Origin: Propionibacteriaceae bacterium P6A17
GTDB taxonomy: Bacteria > Actinomycetota > Actinomycetes > Propionibacteriales > Propionibacteriaceae
DNA: 64,000 nucleotides
Direction of reading: 5' to 3'
NCBI GenBank assembly: GCA_000619965.1
Contig: JHVD01000011.1
Span: forward strand, 35,387-99,386
The notes beneath the pieces are model-generated. The model did no database searches. It was not told where the DNA came from and saw only the letters and a program-made list of their open reading frames with translations. Below are positions 1 to 9,543 of the stretch, piece after piece; within the stretch, counting starts at the first letter, position 1; the number at the start of each line of letters is the position of its first letter. A program made the translations under genes and the position numbers.

Positions 1-494
1 AGATCGGCCACGGATTCGACGACAAGGGCTCCACCACCGACGCGCAGGGCCGCATCCGCGACTGGTGGACCCCGGAGGACAAGGCCGCGTTCGAGGAGGC
101 CACGGGGCGCCTCGTCGAGCAGTTCGACGGGCTGACGCTCGACGGCATCGACGGGGCCGTCAACGGCAAGCTCACCCTCGGCGAGAACATCGGCGACCTC
201 GGTGGCGTCGGCATCGCCTACAAGGCGTGGCTGCTCGCCGGGGGCGACCCGAACGGGGAGCCCATCGACGGCTTCACCCCCGCCCAGCGCTTCTTCCTCG
301 GCTACGCGCGCATCTGGCGGGTGAAGCGTCGGCCCGAGATGGCAAAGATGCTGCTGAGCGTCGACCCGCACTCGCCCGCCCAGTTCCGCGTCAACGAGAT
401 CCTGAAGAACGTCGACGCCTTCCACGAGGCGTTCGGCACCAAGCCCGGCGACGGACTGTGGCTCGAGCCGAGGGCGCGCGTCGAGATCTGGTGA
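1..494 (+). CDS. M13 family zinc metallopeptidase, C-terminal part
   Basis: The window opens inside this gene; the reading frame starts at base 3 and runs 163 codons to a TGA. M13 (neprilysin/PepO) enzymes are zinc endopeptidases. The first residues, IGHGFDDKG, are the end of the family's HExGHxFDD zinc-binding region, so the first His and the Glu lie upstream. GENIGDLGG near residue 60 supplies the third zinc ligand (Glu of ENxxD). RVNEILKNVDAFHEAFGTKPGD and the C-terminal acidic/aromatic end fit the family C-terminus. Only about a quarter of the protein is visible, so the signal or anchor cannot be judged. It is convergent with the complex I operon and separated from it by a strong hairpin. 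Confidence 0.9.
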   Translation, partial: IGHGFDDKGSTTDAQGRIRDWWTPEDKAAFEEATGRLVEQFDGLTLDGIDGAVNGKLTLGENIGDLGGVGIAYKAWLLAGGDPNGEPIDGFTPAQRFFLGYARIWRVKRRPEMAKMLLSVDPHSPAQFRVNEILKNVDAFHEAFGTKPGDGLWLEPRARVEIW

Positions 495-509
495 CCGCAG
501 CCGAAACCC

Positions 510-546
510 TTGGGGGGACCCAGCCTCGGCGGCTGGGTCCCCCCAA
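510..546. terminator. Bidirectional hairpin terminator
   Basis: A perfect 16-bp inverted repeat (510-525 with 531-546) has a 5-base loop. The left arm begins with TT and the right arm ends with AA, giving short T runs on both strands. It lies 15 bases after the metallopeptidase stop and 14 bases beyond the stop of the convergent polyprenyl synthase, so it should terminate both transcripts. Confidence 0.85.
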
Positions 547-560
547 ACGTTCCGCAGCGA

Positions 561-1526
561 TCAGGCCGAGCGGGTGACGAGCTCCTCGCACACCCTGAGC
601 AGCGCGTCCTTGGCGTCGCCATCGGGCAGCACCGCCAACCACTGCCGGGCACGGTCGGCGTGCGCCCTGACCACCGCCTCGGCCTCATCCATGATCGGGT
701 GCGCCCGCAGCGCGGCAAGCACCTTGGCGAGGCGCTCGTCGTCGGACAGGTCCCCGTCGATCTGGGCCAACAGCGCCGCGTCGGCGGGGTCGGCCTTCGC
801 GCGCAGCATGAGCACCGGCAGCGTCGGGACTCCCTCGCGCAGGTCCGTTCCCGGAGTCTTGCCGGTGACGTCCGAGCGGATGTCGATGAGGTCGTCGGAG
901 AGCTGGAAGACGACGCCGATCTCCTCGCCGAAGCGGTCGAGGGCCTGCACCATGTCCTGCGGCAGCCCCGCGACCATCGCGCCGAAGGACGCGGAGGCGG
1001 CGATCAGCGAGCCCGTCTTGTCGGCGATGACCTGCAGGTAGTGGTCGAGCGCATCGGCCCCGTCGGCCGGGCCCACCGTCTCCGCGATCTGGCCCTGCAC
1101 GAGCCTCGCGAACGTCCTGGCCTGCAGCCGCACGTAGTCCACGCCCAGCCCCGCGACGATGTCGGAGGCCTGCGCAAACAGGAAATCGCCGACGAGGATC
1201 GCCACCGAGTTGCCGTAGAAGCGATTGGCCGAGGGGGCGCCGCGACGCACGTCGGCCTCGTCCATGACGTCGTCGTGGTAGAGGCTCGCGACGTGGGTGA
1301 GCTCCATCACCATCGCCGCCTCCTGGAGCGCCCGCTCGTCCACGCCTTGGCCGAATTCGGACGCGACGAACACCAACATCGGGCGGAAGCGCTTGCCACC
1401 AGCACGGATCACATGGCTCGCGGCCTCCGTCACCTCGTCGGTGCGCGCCACGGCCGCAGCGGCCAGCAGCGGCTCGAAGGCCTCGAGCCGCTGCTGGATC
1501 CTGTCGTCGAAGGAAGGGCGGGTCAA
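561..1526 (-). CDS. Long-chain polyprenyl diphosphate synthase (menaquinone side chain)
   Basis: A trans-isoprenyl diphosphate synthase of 321 aa that condenses isopentenyl diphosphate onto an allylic primer. The first Asp-rich motif DDVMD is at about residue 85 and the second, DDLID, at about 211; the GGKRFRP substrate-binding motif is at about 43-49. Positions -4 and -5 before the first motif are Ser and Ala, not bulky aromatics, which in this family permits long products. The chosen start is TTG, overlapping the nuoN stop (TTGA) with GGAG 9 bases upstream; no ATG exists near the N-terminus. It is the last gene of the complex I operon, so the product is inferred to be the menaquinone tail. 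The exact chain length is not readable. Confidence 0.88.
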   Translation of the reverse strand: MTRPSFDDRIQQRLEAFEPLLAAAAVARTDEVTEAASHVIRAGGKRFRPMLVFVASEFGQGVDERALQEAAMVMELTHVASLYHDDVMDEADVRRGAPSANRFYGNSVAILVGDFLFAQASDIVAGLGVDYVRLQARTFARLVQGQIAETVGPADGADALDHYLQVIADKTGSLIAASASFGAMVAGLPQDMVQALDRFGEEIGVVFQLSDDLIDIRSDVTGKTPGTDLREGVPTLPVLMLRAKADPADAALLAQIDGDLSDDERLAKVLAALRAHPIMDEAEAVVRAHADRARQWLAVLPDGDAKDALLRVCEELVTRSA

Positions 1527-3103
1527 CGGATGAACTCCGAGAAGCCGTTCATGACGTCGAGCATGCCGCCGGGCAGCAGGCCGAGGATCACCGTCGCCAG
1601 CGCACCGACCACCACGACGGTCCACACCCACGGCGACGGCGACACGACGACAACCTCGGTGCCCTCGTCTAGAGACTGGAACCACATGGCCACGATGACC
1701 TTGAGGTAGAAGTACGCGGCGACCACGCTCATGATGATCGCGACGACCACCAGCCAGCCGTACCCGCCCTGGAAGGCGGCGACGAACACGGCCAGCTTGC
1801 CCACGAAGCCCGCGGTCAGCGGGATGCCGGCGAAGCTCAGGAAGAACAGCGTCATGACGCCCGCCACCACAGGGTTGGAGCGGCCGAGGCCCTTCCAATC
1901 CGAGATCAGCGTCGCCTCGCCGCCCGCGCGGCGCACGGACATCAGCAGCCCGAACGCGCCGAGCGTCGCCACGCCGTAGGTGAGCAGGTAGAAGGCCACC
2001 GCACCCACCGACGAGACGAACACGCCCTCGCCCGCCTCGACCGCACCGGTGACGGCCACGAGGATGAAGCCCGCGTGGGTGATCGCCGAGTAGGCCAGGA
2101 GGCGCTTCAGGTCGTTCTGCCAGATCGCGATCACGGCACCGACGAGCATGCTCAGCACCGCGACGGTGGCGAACACCGGCTGCCAGTCCCAGGCGGCGCC
2201 ACCGAGGGCGACGTAGAACACGCGCAACAGCGCGGCGACGGCGGCCGTCTTCGTCGCGATCGCCATGAAGCCGGTCACCGGCGTCGGGGCGCCCATGTAG
2301 ACGTCGGGCGTCCATGCGTGGAACGGCACCGCACCGATCTTGAACAGGAGGCCAACGGCCATCAGCACCAGGCCCAGAATCAGCAGCACGTGGGTGCCCT
2401 CGTTGGCCTGCGAGTCGATCGCGACGGCGACGTCGGTGAGCTTCAGCCCGCCGGAGAAGCCGTAGAGCATCGCGATGCCGTACAGGAAGAAGCCGGAGGC
2501 CAGCGAGCCCAGCAGGAAGTACTTCAGGCCGGCCTCCTGCGACAGCAGGCGGCGACGGCGCGCCATCGCCGACAGCAGGTACAGCGGCAGCGAGAAGACC
2601 TCGAGCGAGACGAACAGCAGGATCAGGTCATTCGCGGAGGCGAACAGCAGCATGCCCAGCAGGGAGAACAGCAGCAGCGGGAAGACCTCGGTCTGCTCCC
2701 GCTTGAGGCGGACGGCTTCCCGCTCCAACGGCGAGCCGGGGACGGCAGCGGCCGACGCCGCGAACGCCGACTGCCCGTCGCCGACGGCGCGCTCCGCGAA
2801 CAGCGCCACGCCACCGAGGCCGAACAGCAGCAGCAACAGCCAGAACACGAGCGTCGGGCCGTCGTAGGCGATGGCGTCCATCGCAAGCTTCGCCGGCTCG
2901 AAGTCCGCGAGCGCGACGAGCACGGCCGCGCCCGCGCCGAGAATCGTCAGCAGCGCCAACGCCGACTGCAGGGCATGACGCACGCCACGCGGCACGAACG
3001 CCTCGATGAGGACACCGATCACCGCTCCAGCGAAGAGCAGGATCAGCGGGAGCAGCGGCACCCACTCGATCGTGGGGGCCTGGATCTCCAGAGCGTTGAT
3101 CAT
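1523..3103 (-). CDS. nuoN: NADH-quinone oxidoreductase subunit N
   Basis: A 526-aa, antiporter-like membrane subunit of respiratory complex I with about 14 predicted helices. It contributes to proton pumping in the membrane arm. The conserved Lys/His-rich segments SWLLDAYM-like (here PFHAWTPDVYMGAPTPVTGF) and LKRLLAYSAITHAGF identify the NuoN/M/L antiporter family, and position after nuoM identifies it as NuoN. The ATG overlaps the nuoM TGA by 4 bases and the 3' end overlaps the start of the polyprenyl synthase by 4 bases, so all three are translationally coupled. Confidence 0.96.
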   Translation of the reverse strand: MINALEIQAPTIEWVPLLPLILLFAGAVIGVLIEAFVPRGVRHALQSALALLTILGAGAAVLVALADFEPAKLAMDAIAYDGPTLVFWLLLLLFGLGGVALFAERAVGDGQSAFAASAAAVPGSPLEREAVRLKREQTEVFPLLLFSLLGMLLFASANDLILLFVSLEVFSLPLYLLSAMARRRRLLSQEAGLKYFLLGSLASGFFLYGIAMLYGFSGGLKLTDVAVAIDSQANEGTHVLLILGLVLMAVGLLFKIGAVPFHAWTPDVYMGAPTPVTGFMAIATKTAAVAALLRVFYVALGGAAWDWQPVFATVAVLSMLVGAVIAIWQNDLKRLLAYSAITHAGFILVAVTGAVEAGEGVFVSSVGAVAFYLLTYGVATLGAFGLLMSVRRAGGEATLISDWKGLGRSNPVVAGVMTLFFLSFAGIPLTAGFVGKLAVFVAAFQGGYGWLVVVAIIMSVVAAYFYLKVIVAMWFQSLDEGTEVVVVSPSPWVWTVVVVGALATVILGLLPGGMLDVMNGFSEFIR

Positions 3104-4608
3104 CGTCCGCCTTCCTTCAACTGCGGGGTGGGATCCGTGATGCCGGCCACCGACAGGAAGCCGGTGGACGCCTCGTCGATGATCTGCAGCGCAGGCTTCG
3201 GGAAGAAGCCGAGCGCCAGGAGCAGGACGATCAGCGGGAACACGGCCGCCTTCTCACGCAGGCTCAGGTCGTGCGAGACCTGCTCCTGCACGGGCTCCGT
3301 CACGGGACCAGTCATGGTGGTCTTGTACATGCGCAGCACGTAGGTGGCGGCCAGCACCATGCCGATCACCAGACACGCGGTCTGCACCGGGTAGCGCTGC
3401 CAGCTGCCCGCCATCACGAGGAACTCCGAGACGAAGCTCGACATGCCGGGCAGCGCGAGCGCCGAGAGACCGGCCAGCAGGAAGTAGCCGGCCAGGACGG
3501 GGGCGACCTTCTGGACGCCGCCGAACGCGTGGATGTCCGCGGAGCCGCGGCGCACGACGAGGAAGCCGACGACGAGGAACAGCGCCGCCGTCGAGAAGCC
3601 GTGGTTCAGCATGTAGAAGATCGAGCCGGTCATCGACTGGGTGGTGAGCGCGAAGATGCCGAACACCATGAAGCCGAAGTGGCTGATCGACGTGTAGCTG
3701 ACGAGCCGCAGCATGTCGGTGGCGTTGATCGCCATCAGCGCGCCGAACAGCATCGACACGATCGCCCACACGAGCACTACGGGCGCCGCCCACTGCATCG
3801 ACTCGGGGAAGATCACCAGACAGATCTTGATGATGCCGAAGGTGCCGATCTTGTCGAGCACGCCGACGAGCAGCGTCGAGGTGCCCGGGGTGGCGGCGGC
3901 GGCCGTGTCGGGCAGCCAGCTGTGCAGGCCGACGAGCGGCGCCTTCACCGCGAACGCGAAGAACACTGCCACGAACAGCCAGTTCGCCGTCGCCGGCGCC
4001 ATCTCGAGGCCGCCGAGGTCGCCGATGAGCAGGCTCGGAGTGCCGGCCTGCACGGACACCGCGTAGAGGCCCGCGAGGCCCACCAGGAGCACCAGTCCAC
4101 CGGCGAGCGAGAACAGCAGGAACTTCATCGCCGCGCGTTCGCGTCCGACGCCACCGAAGCGGCCGATCATGAAGTAGATCGGGATCAGCGTCGCCTCGAA
4201 GGCGAGGTAGAACAACAGCAGGTCGCCGGCGAGGAACACGATCAGCGCGAGGCCCTCCATCAGCAGCGCCAGCGAGAAGAACCCGCTCGCGGTGCCGCGG
4301 ATGTCGTCGCGACGGTCGATGTGCCACTCCGCGAGGAACACCACCGGGACGAGGATGACCGTGAGGATCACGAGCATCGCGTCCATCGGCATCATGTCGA
4401 GCGCATAGTAGGCGCCGATGGGCCGGATCCATGGCACGGAGATCGCGAGCGCGGTCGCATTGCCGAAGCTCAGGATCGCAGTGGTCACACCCACGACGAG
4501 CGTGGTCAGGGCGAACCCCATGCCCACCAGCTTCGCGACGTCGCCCCTCAGGGATGCGACGATCACGGCGCCGAAGATCGGCAGCAGGGCGAGGATTGTC
4601 AACAGCAT
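3100..4608 (-). CDS. nuoM: NADH-quinone oxidoreductase subunit M
   Basis: A 502-aa, antiporter-like subunit of complex I. The open frame extends upstream through the antisense-like third frame of nuoL, but the real start is ATG at 4606-4608, preceded by AAGGAG ten bases away. Recognisable segments are PLVGLHSWLPDTAAAATPGTS (TM7 Lys/His region, here with the trans-helix SWLPD) and MLRLVSYTSISHFGFM. The stop overlaps the nuoN start by ATGA. It sits in the membrane arm between NuoL and NuoN. Confidence 0.96.
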   Translation of the reverse strand: MLLTILALLPIFGAVIVASLRGDVAKLVGMGFALTTLVVGVTTAILSFGNATALAISVPWIRPIGAYYALDMMPMDAMLVILTVILVPVVFLAEWHIDRRDDIRGTASGFFSLALLMEGLALIVFLAGDLLLFYLAFEATLIPIYFMIGRFGGVGRERAAMKFLLFSLAGGLVLLVGLAGLYAVSVQAGTPSLLIGDLGGLEMAPATANWLFVAVFFAFAVKAPLVGLHSWLPDTAAAATPGTSTLLVGVLDKIGTFGIIKICLVIFPESMQWAAPVVLVWAIVSMLFGALMAINATDMLRLVSYTSISHFGFMVFGIFALTTQSMTGSIFYMLNHGFSTAALFLVVGFLVVRRGSADIHAFGGVQKVAPVLAGYFLLAGLSALALPGMSSFVSEFLVMAGSWQRYPVQTACLVIGMVLAATYVLRMYKTTMTGPVTEPVQEQVSHDLSLREKAAVFPLIVLLLALGFFPKPALQIIDEASTGFLSVAGITDPTPQLKEGGR

Positions 4609-4622
4609 TTCTTCATATCTCC

Positions 4623-6518
4623 TTAGCCCAGCTGCCCCAGTGCGACCACGGCCGCGAGCAGGATGACACCGGCGACGAGGATCAGCCCGTAGCTGCGCGA
4701 GTAGCCGTTCTGGCCCTTGCGCAGGTAGTTGCCGAGCCCTCCGGCGACCACCGCTGCCCCTTCGGGGATGCCGTCGAGCGTGGTGCGGTCGAACCAGGCC
4801 AGGCCGGCCGCGAGGCCCTTCGTCGGGCGGATGATCGCGTGCTCGTTGAAGGCGTCGCCGTAGAGGTCGTTGCGACCGACGAGCGCGAACACGTTGCGCG
4901 TCTGAGGCTCGGTCTCCGCGATGTCGTCCTTGAACATGTACCAGCCGATCGCCACACCGACGGCGACGACGGCCATGGTGAGCCAGCCGATCGGGGTGAT
5001 GTGGAGGAGGCCGGTGTTGTGCACCTCGTGGCCCGTGGGGACCGCGAGCCACTCCTGGATCCAGCCGTTCATGAACAGGCCGGCCACCAGCGAGAGCACC
5101 GCGAGGATGATGAGCGGGATCGTCATCACCAGCGGCGACTCGTGCGGGTGCACGCCGGGCTGCCAGCGCTTGCGTCCGGCGAACGTCATCATCATGAGGC
5201 GGGTCATGTAGAAGCCGGTGATGCCGGCACCGATGAGCGCCAGCACGCCCAGCACGGTGTTCTGGTGGAACGCCGCCTCGATGATGTGGTCCTTCGAGTA
5301 GAAGCCCGCGGTGAACGGGAAGCCGATGATGGCGAGGTAGCCCATCGCGAACGTGAGGAACGTGATCCGCATCGGGCCCGCCAGGGCACCGAAGTGGCGC
5401 ATGTTGACGTCGTCGTTCATGCCGTGCATGACCGAGCCTGCGCCGAGGAACATGTTCGCCTTGAAGAAGCCGTGGGTGATGAGGTGGAAGATCGCGAACG
5501 CCGCGCCGATCGGCCCGAGACCGGCGGCGAGCATCATGTAGCCGATCTGCGACATCGTCGAGCCCGCGAGGACCTTCTTGATGTCGTCCTTGCTGCTACC
5601 GATCCAGGCACCAGCCAACAAGGTGATGGTGCCGATGACCGCGACGGCCATCGTCGCCTCCGGCGACTGGGCGTAGATCGCGTTCGAGCGAATCACGAGG
5701 TAGACGCCGGCGGTGACCATCGTCGCCGCGTGGATGAGTGCCGACACCGGGGTGGGGCCCTCCATGGCGTCGAGCAGCCACGACTGCAGCGGCACCTGGG
5801 CCGACTTGCCGCAGGCGGCGAGCAGCAGGAGGAAGCCGATCAGGGTCGCCCACCCTCCCATCTGCGGGGCCGCGGCGTTCACGTCGGCGAAGTTGACCGA
5901 GCCGATGAGCGCGAACATCGTGAACATCGCGGAGGCGAGGCCGAGGTCACCGACACGGTTGACGATGAAGGCCTTGTTGCCGGCAGCGGCCGCCGAGTCC
6001 TTGTGCGCCCAGAACGAGATGAGCAGGAACGAGGCCAGACCGACGCCCTCCCAGCCGATGAACAGCACGAGGTAGTTGTTGGCGAGCACCAGGGTCAACA
6101 TGGCCGCGATGAAGAGGTTGAGGTAGGCGAAGAATCGCCGACGCCGCTCGTCGTGGGCCATGTAGCCGATCGAGTAGATGTGGATCAGGGAGCCCACACC
6201 GGTGATGAGGAGCACGAACAGGATCGAGAGCTGGTCGATGAGCAGCCCGATGTCGACGCTCCAGCTGCCGGTGGCAAGCCACTCGTAGACCTTCACCTCG
6301 ACGGCGCGCGGCTCCCCCAGCATCTGCAGGAACAGCAGGAGGCCGATGGTGAACGACACGATCGGGGCCAGCGTGGCCAGCCAGTGGCCCCACGCGTCCG
6401 AGACGCGGCCCAGCAGCAGCAGGAGGAAGGCCGTCGCGAGGGGGATCCCGATCATCAGCGGCGCGAGCGAGAAGAGCCCCACTGCTGCGGTGGTTTCCAT
6501 GGTTTCGAGAAGGATCAC
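4623..6518 (-). CDS. nuoL: NADH-quinone oxidoreductase subunit L
   Basis: A 631-aa distal antiporter-like subunit of complex I, with the long C-terminal lateral helix region typical of NuoL. Motifs are PLQSWLLDAMEGPTPVSAL and IKKVLAGSTMSQIGYM. The start is GTG at 6516-6518 with AAGGGG nine bases upstream, 13 bases after the nuoK stop. An in-frame ATG at 6498-6500 lacks a ribosome binding site and would shorten the N-terminus by six residues. Confidence 0.95.
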   Translation of the reverse strand: MILLETMETTAAVGLFSLAPLMIGIPLATAFLLLLLGRVSDAWGHWLATLAPIVSFTIGLLLFLQMLGEPRAVEVKVYEWLATGSWSVDIGLLIDQLSILFVLLITGVGSLIHIYSIGYMAHDERRRRFFAYLNLFIAAMLTLVLANNYLVLFIGWEGVGLASFLLISFWAHKDSAAAAGNKAFIVNRVGDLGLASAMFTMFALIGSVNFADVNAAAPQMGGWATLIGFLLLLAACGKSAQVPLQSWLLDAMEGPTPVSALIHAATMVTAGVYLVIRSNAIYAQSPEATMAVAVIGTITLLAGAWIGSSKDDIKKVLAGSTMSQIGYMMLAAGLGPIGAAFAIFHLITHGFFKANMFLGAGSVMHGMNDDVNMRHFGALAGPMRITFLTFAMGYLAIIGFPFTAGFYSKDHIIEAAFHQNTVLGVLALIGAGITGFYMTRLMMMTFAGRKRWQPGVHPHESPLVMTIPLIILAVLSLVAGLFMNGWIQEWLAVPTGHEVHNTGLLHITPIGWLTMAVVAVGVAIGWYMFKDDIAETEPQTRNVFALVGRNDLYGDAFNEHAIIRPTKGLAAGLAWFDRTTLDGIPEGAAVVAGGLGNYLRKGQNGYSRSYGLILVAGVILLAAVVALGQLG

Positions 6519-6531
6519 GGTGCTGGGCCCC

Positions 6532-6831
6532 TTAGAACTTCATCAGGCTGACGTCATCGACCGAGGCCGAGCGGCGCGCCCTGTAGACGGAGACGATGAT
6601 TGCCAGACCGACGACGACCTCGGCGGCGGCGACGACCATGACGAAGAAGGCCGCCATCTGCCCTTCGAGGTTGCCGTGCTGGCGGGCGAACGCGACGAAC
6701 GCGAGGTTCGAGGCGTTCAGCATCAGTTCGATCGACATGAACGCGATGATCGCGTTGCGCCTGAGCAGGAAGCCTGCGACACCGACCGTGAACAGAATCG
6801 CGGACAGGACGAGCAGCGAACCGGTTGTCAT
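6532..6831 (-). CDS. nuoK: NADH-quinone oxidoreductase subunit K
   Basis: A 99-aa, three-helix membrane subunit. It carries the family signature of two buried glutamates: [15 protein letters not shown] in helix 2 and [11 protein letters not shown] in helix 3, part of the central hydrophilic axis for proton translocation. The ATG overlaps the nuoJ stop by 4 bases (ATGA). Confidence 0.97.
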   Translation of the reverse strand: MTTGSLLVLSAILFTVGVAGFLLRRNAIIAFMSIELMLNASNLAFVAFARQHGNLEGQMAAFFVMVVAAAEVVVGLAIIVSVYRARRSASVDDVSLMKF

Positions 6832-7643
6832 TCCTGGTCTCCTTCAGCCTGCGCGCGCGAGGCCTCGATGGCCTTGCGCACTTGATCGGTGGGCGCACGG
6901 AGCTGGTCGACGTCGACGGCGATGCCGCGGTCCAGCAGCGTCTGCGACAGCGACGTCTCCGCGACGGAACCGTCCGGCAGCAGCGCAGGCACCGAGATGG
7001 CGTTGTGCCTGGCGAAGACGCCCGAGCTGGGACGCGGGCCCGGGTGGGCGCCGGTCTCGGCGTAGGCGCGACGACGCTCCTCGGCCGACTCCGCCTGCGT
7101 GAGCTTCTTCTGGAGCTCGTCGGCGTGCGTCAGCAGGATGGCGCCCATGGCCGCGGTGATCAGCAGGGCCGCCGCCACCTCGAACGCCAGCACGTAGTCG
7201 TGGAAGACGAGCGCCGCGAGACCCTGGACGTTGCCGTCGGCATTCGCCTCGACGAGGTTCGCCGGCTCGCCGAAGTCGGCCAGCTGGCCGACCGCCAGGA
7301 CGAGCAGGGCGCCGACGCCGAGCGCCGCGAGGATCGCGGCGACCCGGTGGCCCTTGATCGTCTCGACGATCGAGTCGGTGGACTGGACGCCAATCAGCAT
7401 GACGACGAACAGGAACATCATCAAGATCGCGCCGGTGTAGACGATGATCTGCGCCACGAACAGGAACGGGGCGTCCATCGCCGCGAACAGCACCGCCAGG
7501 CCGATCATGAGGCCGGCCATGTAGACCGCCGAGTGGACGGGCTTGCGGGAGATCACGAAGGCCAGGGCGCAGAACACCATGAGCGGCGCCGCCACCCAGA
7601 ACGCCACGTCACCGGCGGTGGCCAGTGGAACCAGGGGGATCAT
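6828..7643 (-). CDS. nuoJ: NADH-quinone oxidoreductase subunit J
   Basis: A 271-aa membrane subunit with five predicted helices. The segment [20 protein letters not shown] contains the pi-bulge region conserved in NuoJ. It is longer than the enterobacterial protein (about 184 aa), with a hydrophilic C-terminal extension of roughly 80 residues, as is common in actinobacteria. The ATG overlaps the nuoI stop by 4 bases. Confidence 0.95.
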   Translation of the reverse strand: MIPLVPLATAGDVAFWVAAPLMVFCALAFVISRKPVHSAVYMAGLMIGLAVLFAAMDAPFLFVAQIIVYTGAILMMFLFVVMLIGVQSTDSIVETIKGHRVAAILAALGVGALLVLAVGQLADFGEPANLVEANADGNVQGLAALVFHDYVLAFEVAAALLITAAMGAILLTHADELQKKLTQAESAEERRRAYAETGAHPGPRPSSGVFARHNAISVPALLPDGSVAETSLSQTLLDRGIAVDVDQLRAPTDQVRKAIEASRAQAEGDQE

Positions 7644-8200
7644 TCGGCCACTCCTTGTCGTGCGGCGGTGCGGGTGTCCAGCTCGCCGGTGGGCGGCAGG
7701 CCGAGGAAGTAGTCGTCCTCGTCGTCACCGAGCCGACGCGGGTGCGGCGGCTGCTCCATGCCCGGCAGGAGCGGGGCCAGCAGCTCGTCCTTCGTGTAGA
7801 TCAGCTTGCTGCGGGTCGTGTCGGCGATCTTGAACTCGTTGGTCATCGTCAGGGCGCGCGTCGGGCACGCCTCGATGCACATGCCGCAGAAGATGCAGCG
7901 CAGGTAGTTGATCTGGTACACGTGCCCGTAGCGCTCGCCCGGCGAGTAGCGGTTCTCGTCGGTGTTGTCCGCGCCCTCGACGTAGATCGCGTCCGCAGGA
8001 CACGCCCACGCGCAGAGCTCACACCCCACGCACTTCTCGAGGCCGTCCGGCCAGCGGTTGAGCTGATGCCGGCCGTGGAAGCGCGGCATCGTGACCTTCT
8101 CCTCGCCCTTCTTGTGCGGGTAGCCCTGCGTGAAGGTCTTGCGGAACATCGTGTTGAAGGTGATGCCGAAGCCGGCCCACTCGTCCAGGAATCCCGTCAT
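7640..8200 (-). CDS. nuoI: NADH-quinone oxidoreductase subunit I
   Basis: A 186-aa peripheral-arm subunit that carries two [4Fe-4S] clusters (N6a/N6b). The ligands are visible in two CxxCxxCxxxCP motifs: [12 protein letters not shown] and [12 protein letters not shown]. It relays electrons toward NuoB and quinone. Its start overlaps the nuoH stop (ATGA) and its stop overlaps the nuoJ start. Confidence 0.97.
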   Translation of the reverse strand: MTGFLDEWAGFGITFNTMFRKTFTQGYPHKKGEEKVTMPRFHGRHQLNRWPDGLEKCVGCELCAWACPADAIYVEGADNTDENRYSPGERYGHVYQINYLRCIFCGMCIEACPTRALTMTNEFKIADTTRSKLIYTKDELLAPLLPGMEQPPHPRRLGDDEDDYFLGLPPTGELDTRTAARQGVAE

Positions 8201-9543
8201 CAGGCTTCCTCCTTCTTCCCGGCGTCCTCGGACGCCTCGACGTCGATGTCCTCATGCCCGCCGGCGACGACGCCGGCCAGCTCCGGGATCCGCTGGCCCG
8301 GGCGCGGAGGCACCGGATAGCCCCCGGCGAATGGATCGAATGGTTCGTCGCTGGCCACCGGCGGCGCCTCCGGATCCGGCTCGCCGAGATCCGTCCGGCG
8401 CTTCATCGCGATCAGGCCCAGGACCGCGATCGTGACGAGCACGCCCAGCAGCGCGGAGGCGCTCGGGAAGATCATCACGAGGACGAGGTAGACGAGCACG
8501 ATCTCGATGAGGTACTTCCAGCCGAGGTTCATGAACTGGTCGTAGCGGAAGCGCGGGAGCGTCCCGCGCAGCCACACGAAGACGGAGAGCAGCAGCTGCG
8601 TCTTCACGATGAACACGATCGGTCCGAGCCACGGGTTGTCGAAGCCGGGGATGAGGTTCAGCGGCCACGGCATCAGGTAGCCGCCCAGGAACAGCGTCGT
8701 GCACATCGCGGAGACCGTCGCCATGTTGATGTACTCCGCGAGGAAGAACATGGCGTAGCGGAAGCCCGAGTACTCGGTGAGGTAGCCGGAGACGAGCTCG
8801 GACTCACACTCGGGCAGGTCGAACGGTGCGCGGTTGGTCTCGCCGACCATCGCGATCGCGTAGACGACGAAGCAGGGGAACAGCAGGAACCAGTACCAGC
8901 CCATGATCCCGTGCTCGCCGTTCATGAACAGCTCACCGGTGAACGGGTTGGCGAACGGGATCGGCTGGTTCTGCGCCTCGACGATGCCGTAGGTGGACAT
9001 GGTGCCGGCCATCATGAACACGCCCACCATGGCCAGACCCATCGACAGCTCGTAGGAGATCATCTGGGCCGTCGAACGAATCGAGCCGAGGAACGAGTAG
9101 GAGCTGTTGCCGGCCCAGCCCGCCAGGACGATGCCGTAGATGCCGATCGACGCGATCGCCATGACGAACAGCGCGGCCACGGGCAGGTCGGTCACCTGCA
9201 GGCGCGTCTCGTGCCCGCCGATGGTGACCGTCCCGCCGAGCGGCATCACGGTCCACGTCGTGAACGCGGCCATGCCGGCCAGCAGCGGCGCGAGGTTGAA
9301 GATGAACGGGTCTGCCTTCTTGGGGCGGAAATCCTCCTTGAAGATCAGCTTCGCGCCGTCGGCCAGTGCCTGTCCGAGACCGAACGGGCCGTTCATGATC
9401 GGGCCGAGACGGTGCTGCATCTTGCCGACGAGGCGCCGCTCGTACCAGACGTTGAAGATCGTCCAGAGCAGCAGGACGACGAAGAGCACGAGGACCTTCG
9501 TCAGGACGAGCCACCAGGGATCCTGGAAGAAAATGGGGTTCAT
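8200..9543 (-). CDS. nuoH: NADH-quinone oxidoreductase subunit H
   Basis: A 447-aa, eight-helix membrane subunit that forms much of the quinone-binding chamber with NuoB and NuoD. Recognisable segments are [14 protein letters not shown] and [20 protein letters not shown], the conserved acidic loop. A hydrophilic C-terminal extension of about 70 residues rich in Pro, Asp and Glu follows the last helix. Both ends overlap neighbours by 4 bases. Confidence 0.97.
   Translation of the reverse strand: MNPIFFQDPWWLVLTKVLVLFVVLLLWTIFNVWYERRLVGKMQHRLGPIMNGPFGLGQALADGAKLIFKEDFRPKKADPFIFNLAPLLAGMAAFTTWTVMPLGGTVTIGGHETRLQVTDLPVAALFVMAIASIGIYGIVLAGWAGNSSYSFLGSIRSTAQMISYELSMGLAMVGVFMMAGTMSTYGIVEAQNQPIPFANPFTGELFMNGEHGIMGWYWFLLFPCFVVYAIAMVGETNRAPFDLPECESELVSGYLTEYSGFRYAMFFLAEYINMATVSAMCTTLFLGGYLMPWPLNLIPGFDNPWLGPIVFIVKTQLLLSVFVWLRGTLPRFRYDQFMNLGWKYLIEIVLVYLVLVMIFPSASALLGVLVTIAVLGLIAMKRRTDLGEPDPEAPPVASDEPFDPFAGGYPVPPRPGQRIPELAGVVAGGHEDIDVEASEDAGKKEEA

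Noticed and set aside
1527..2315. Upstream extension of the polyprenyl synthase frame into nuoN
   Set aside because: The frame is open but lies within nuoN; family homology begins just after the TTG at 1526.
4431..6551. A 706-residue open frame on the plus strand opposite nuoL, and similar long antisense frames opposite most genes
   Set aside because: These are rich in Arg, Gly, Asp and His with no family motifs, and each lies exactly antisense to a well-identified gene; they are a product of high GC.
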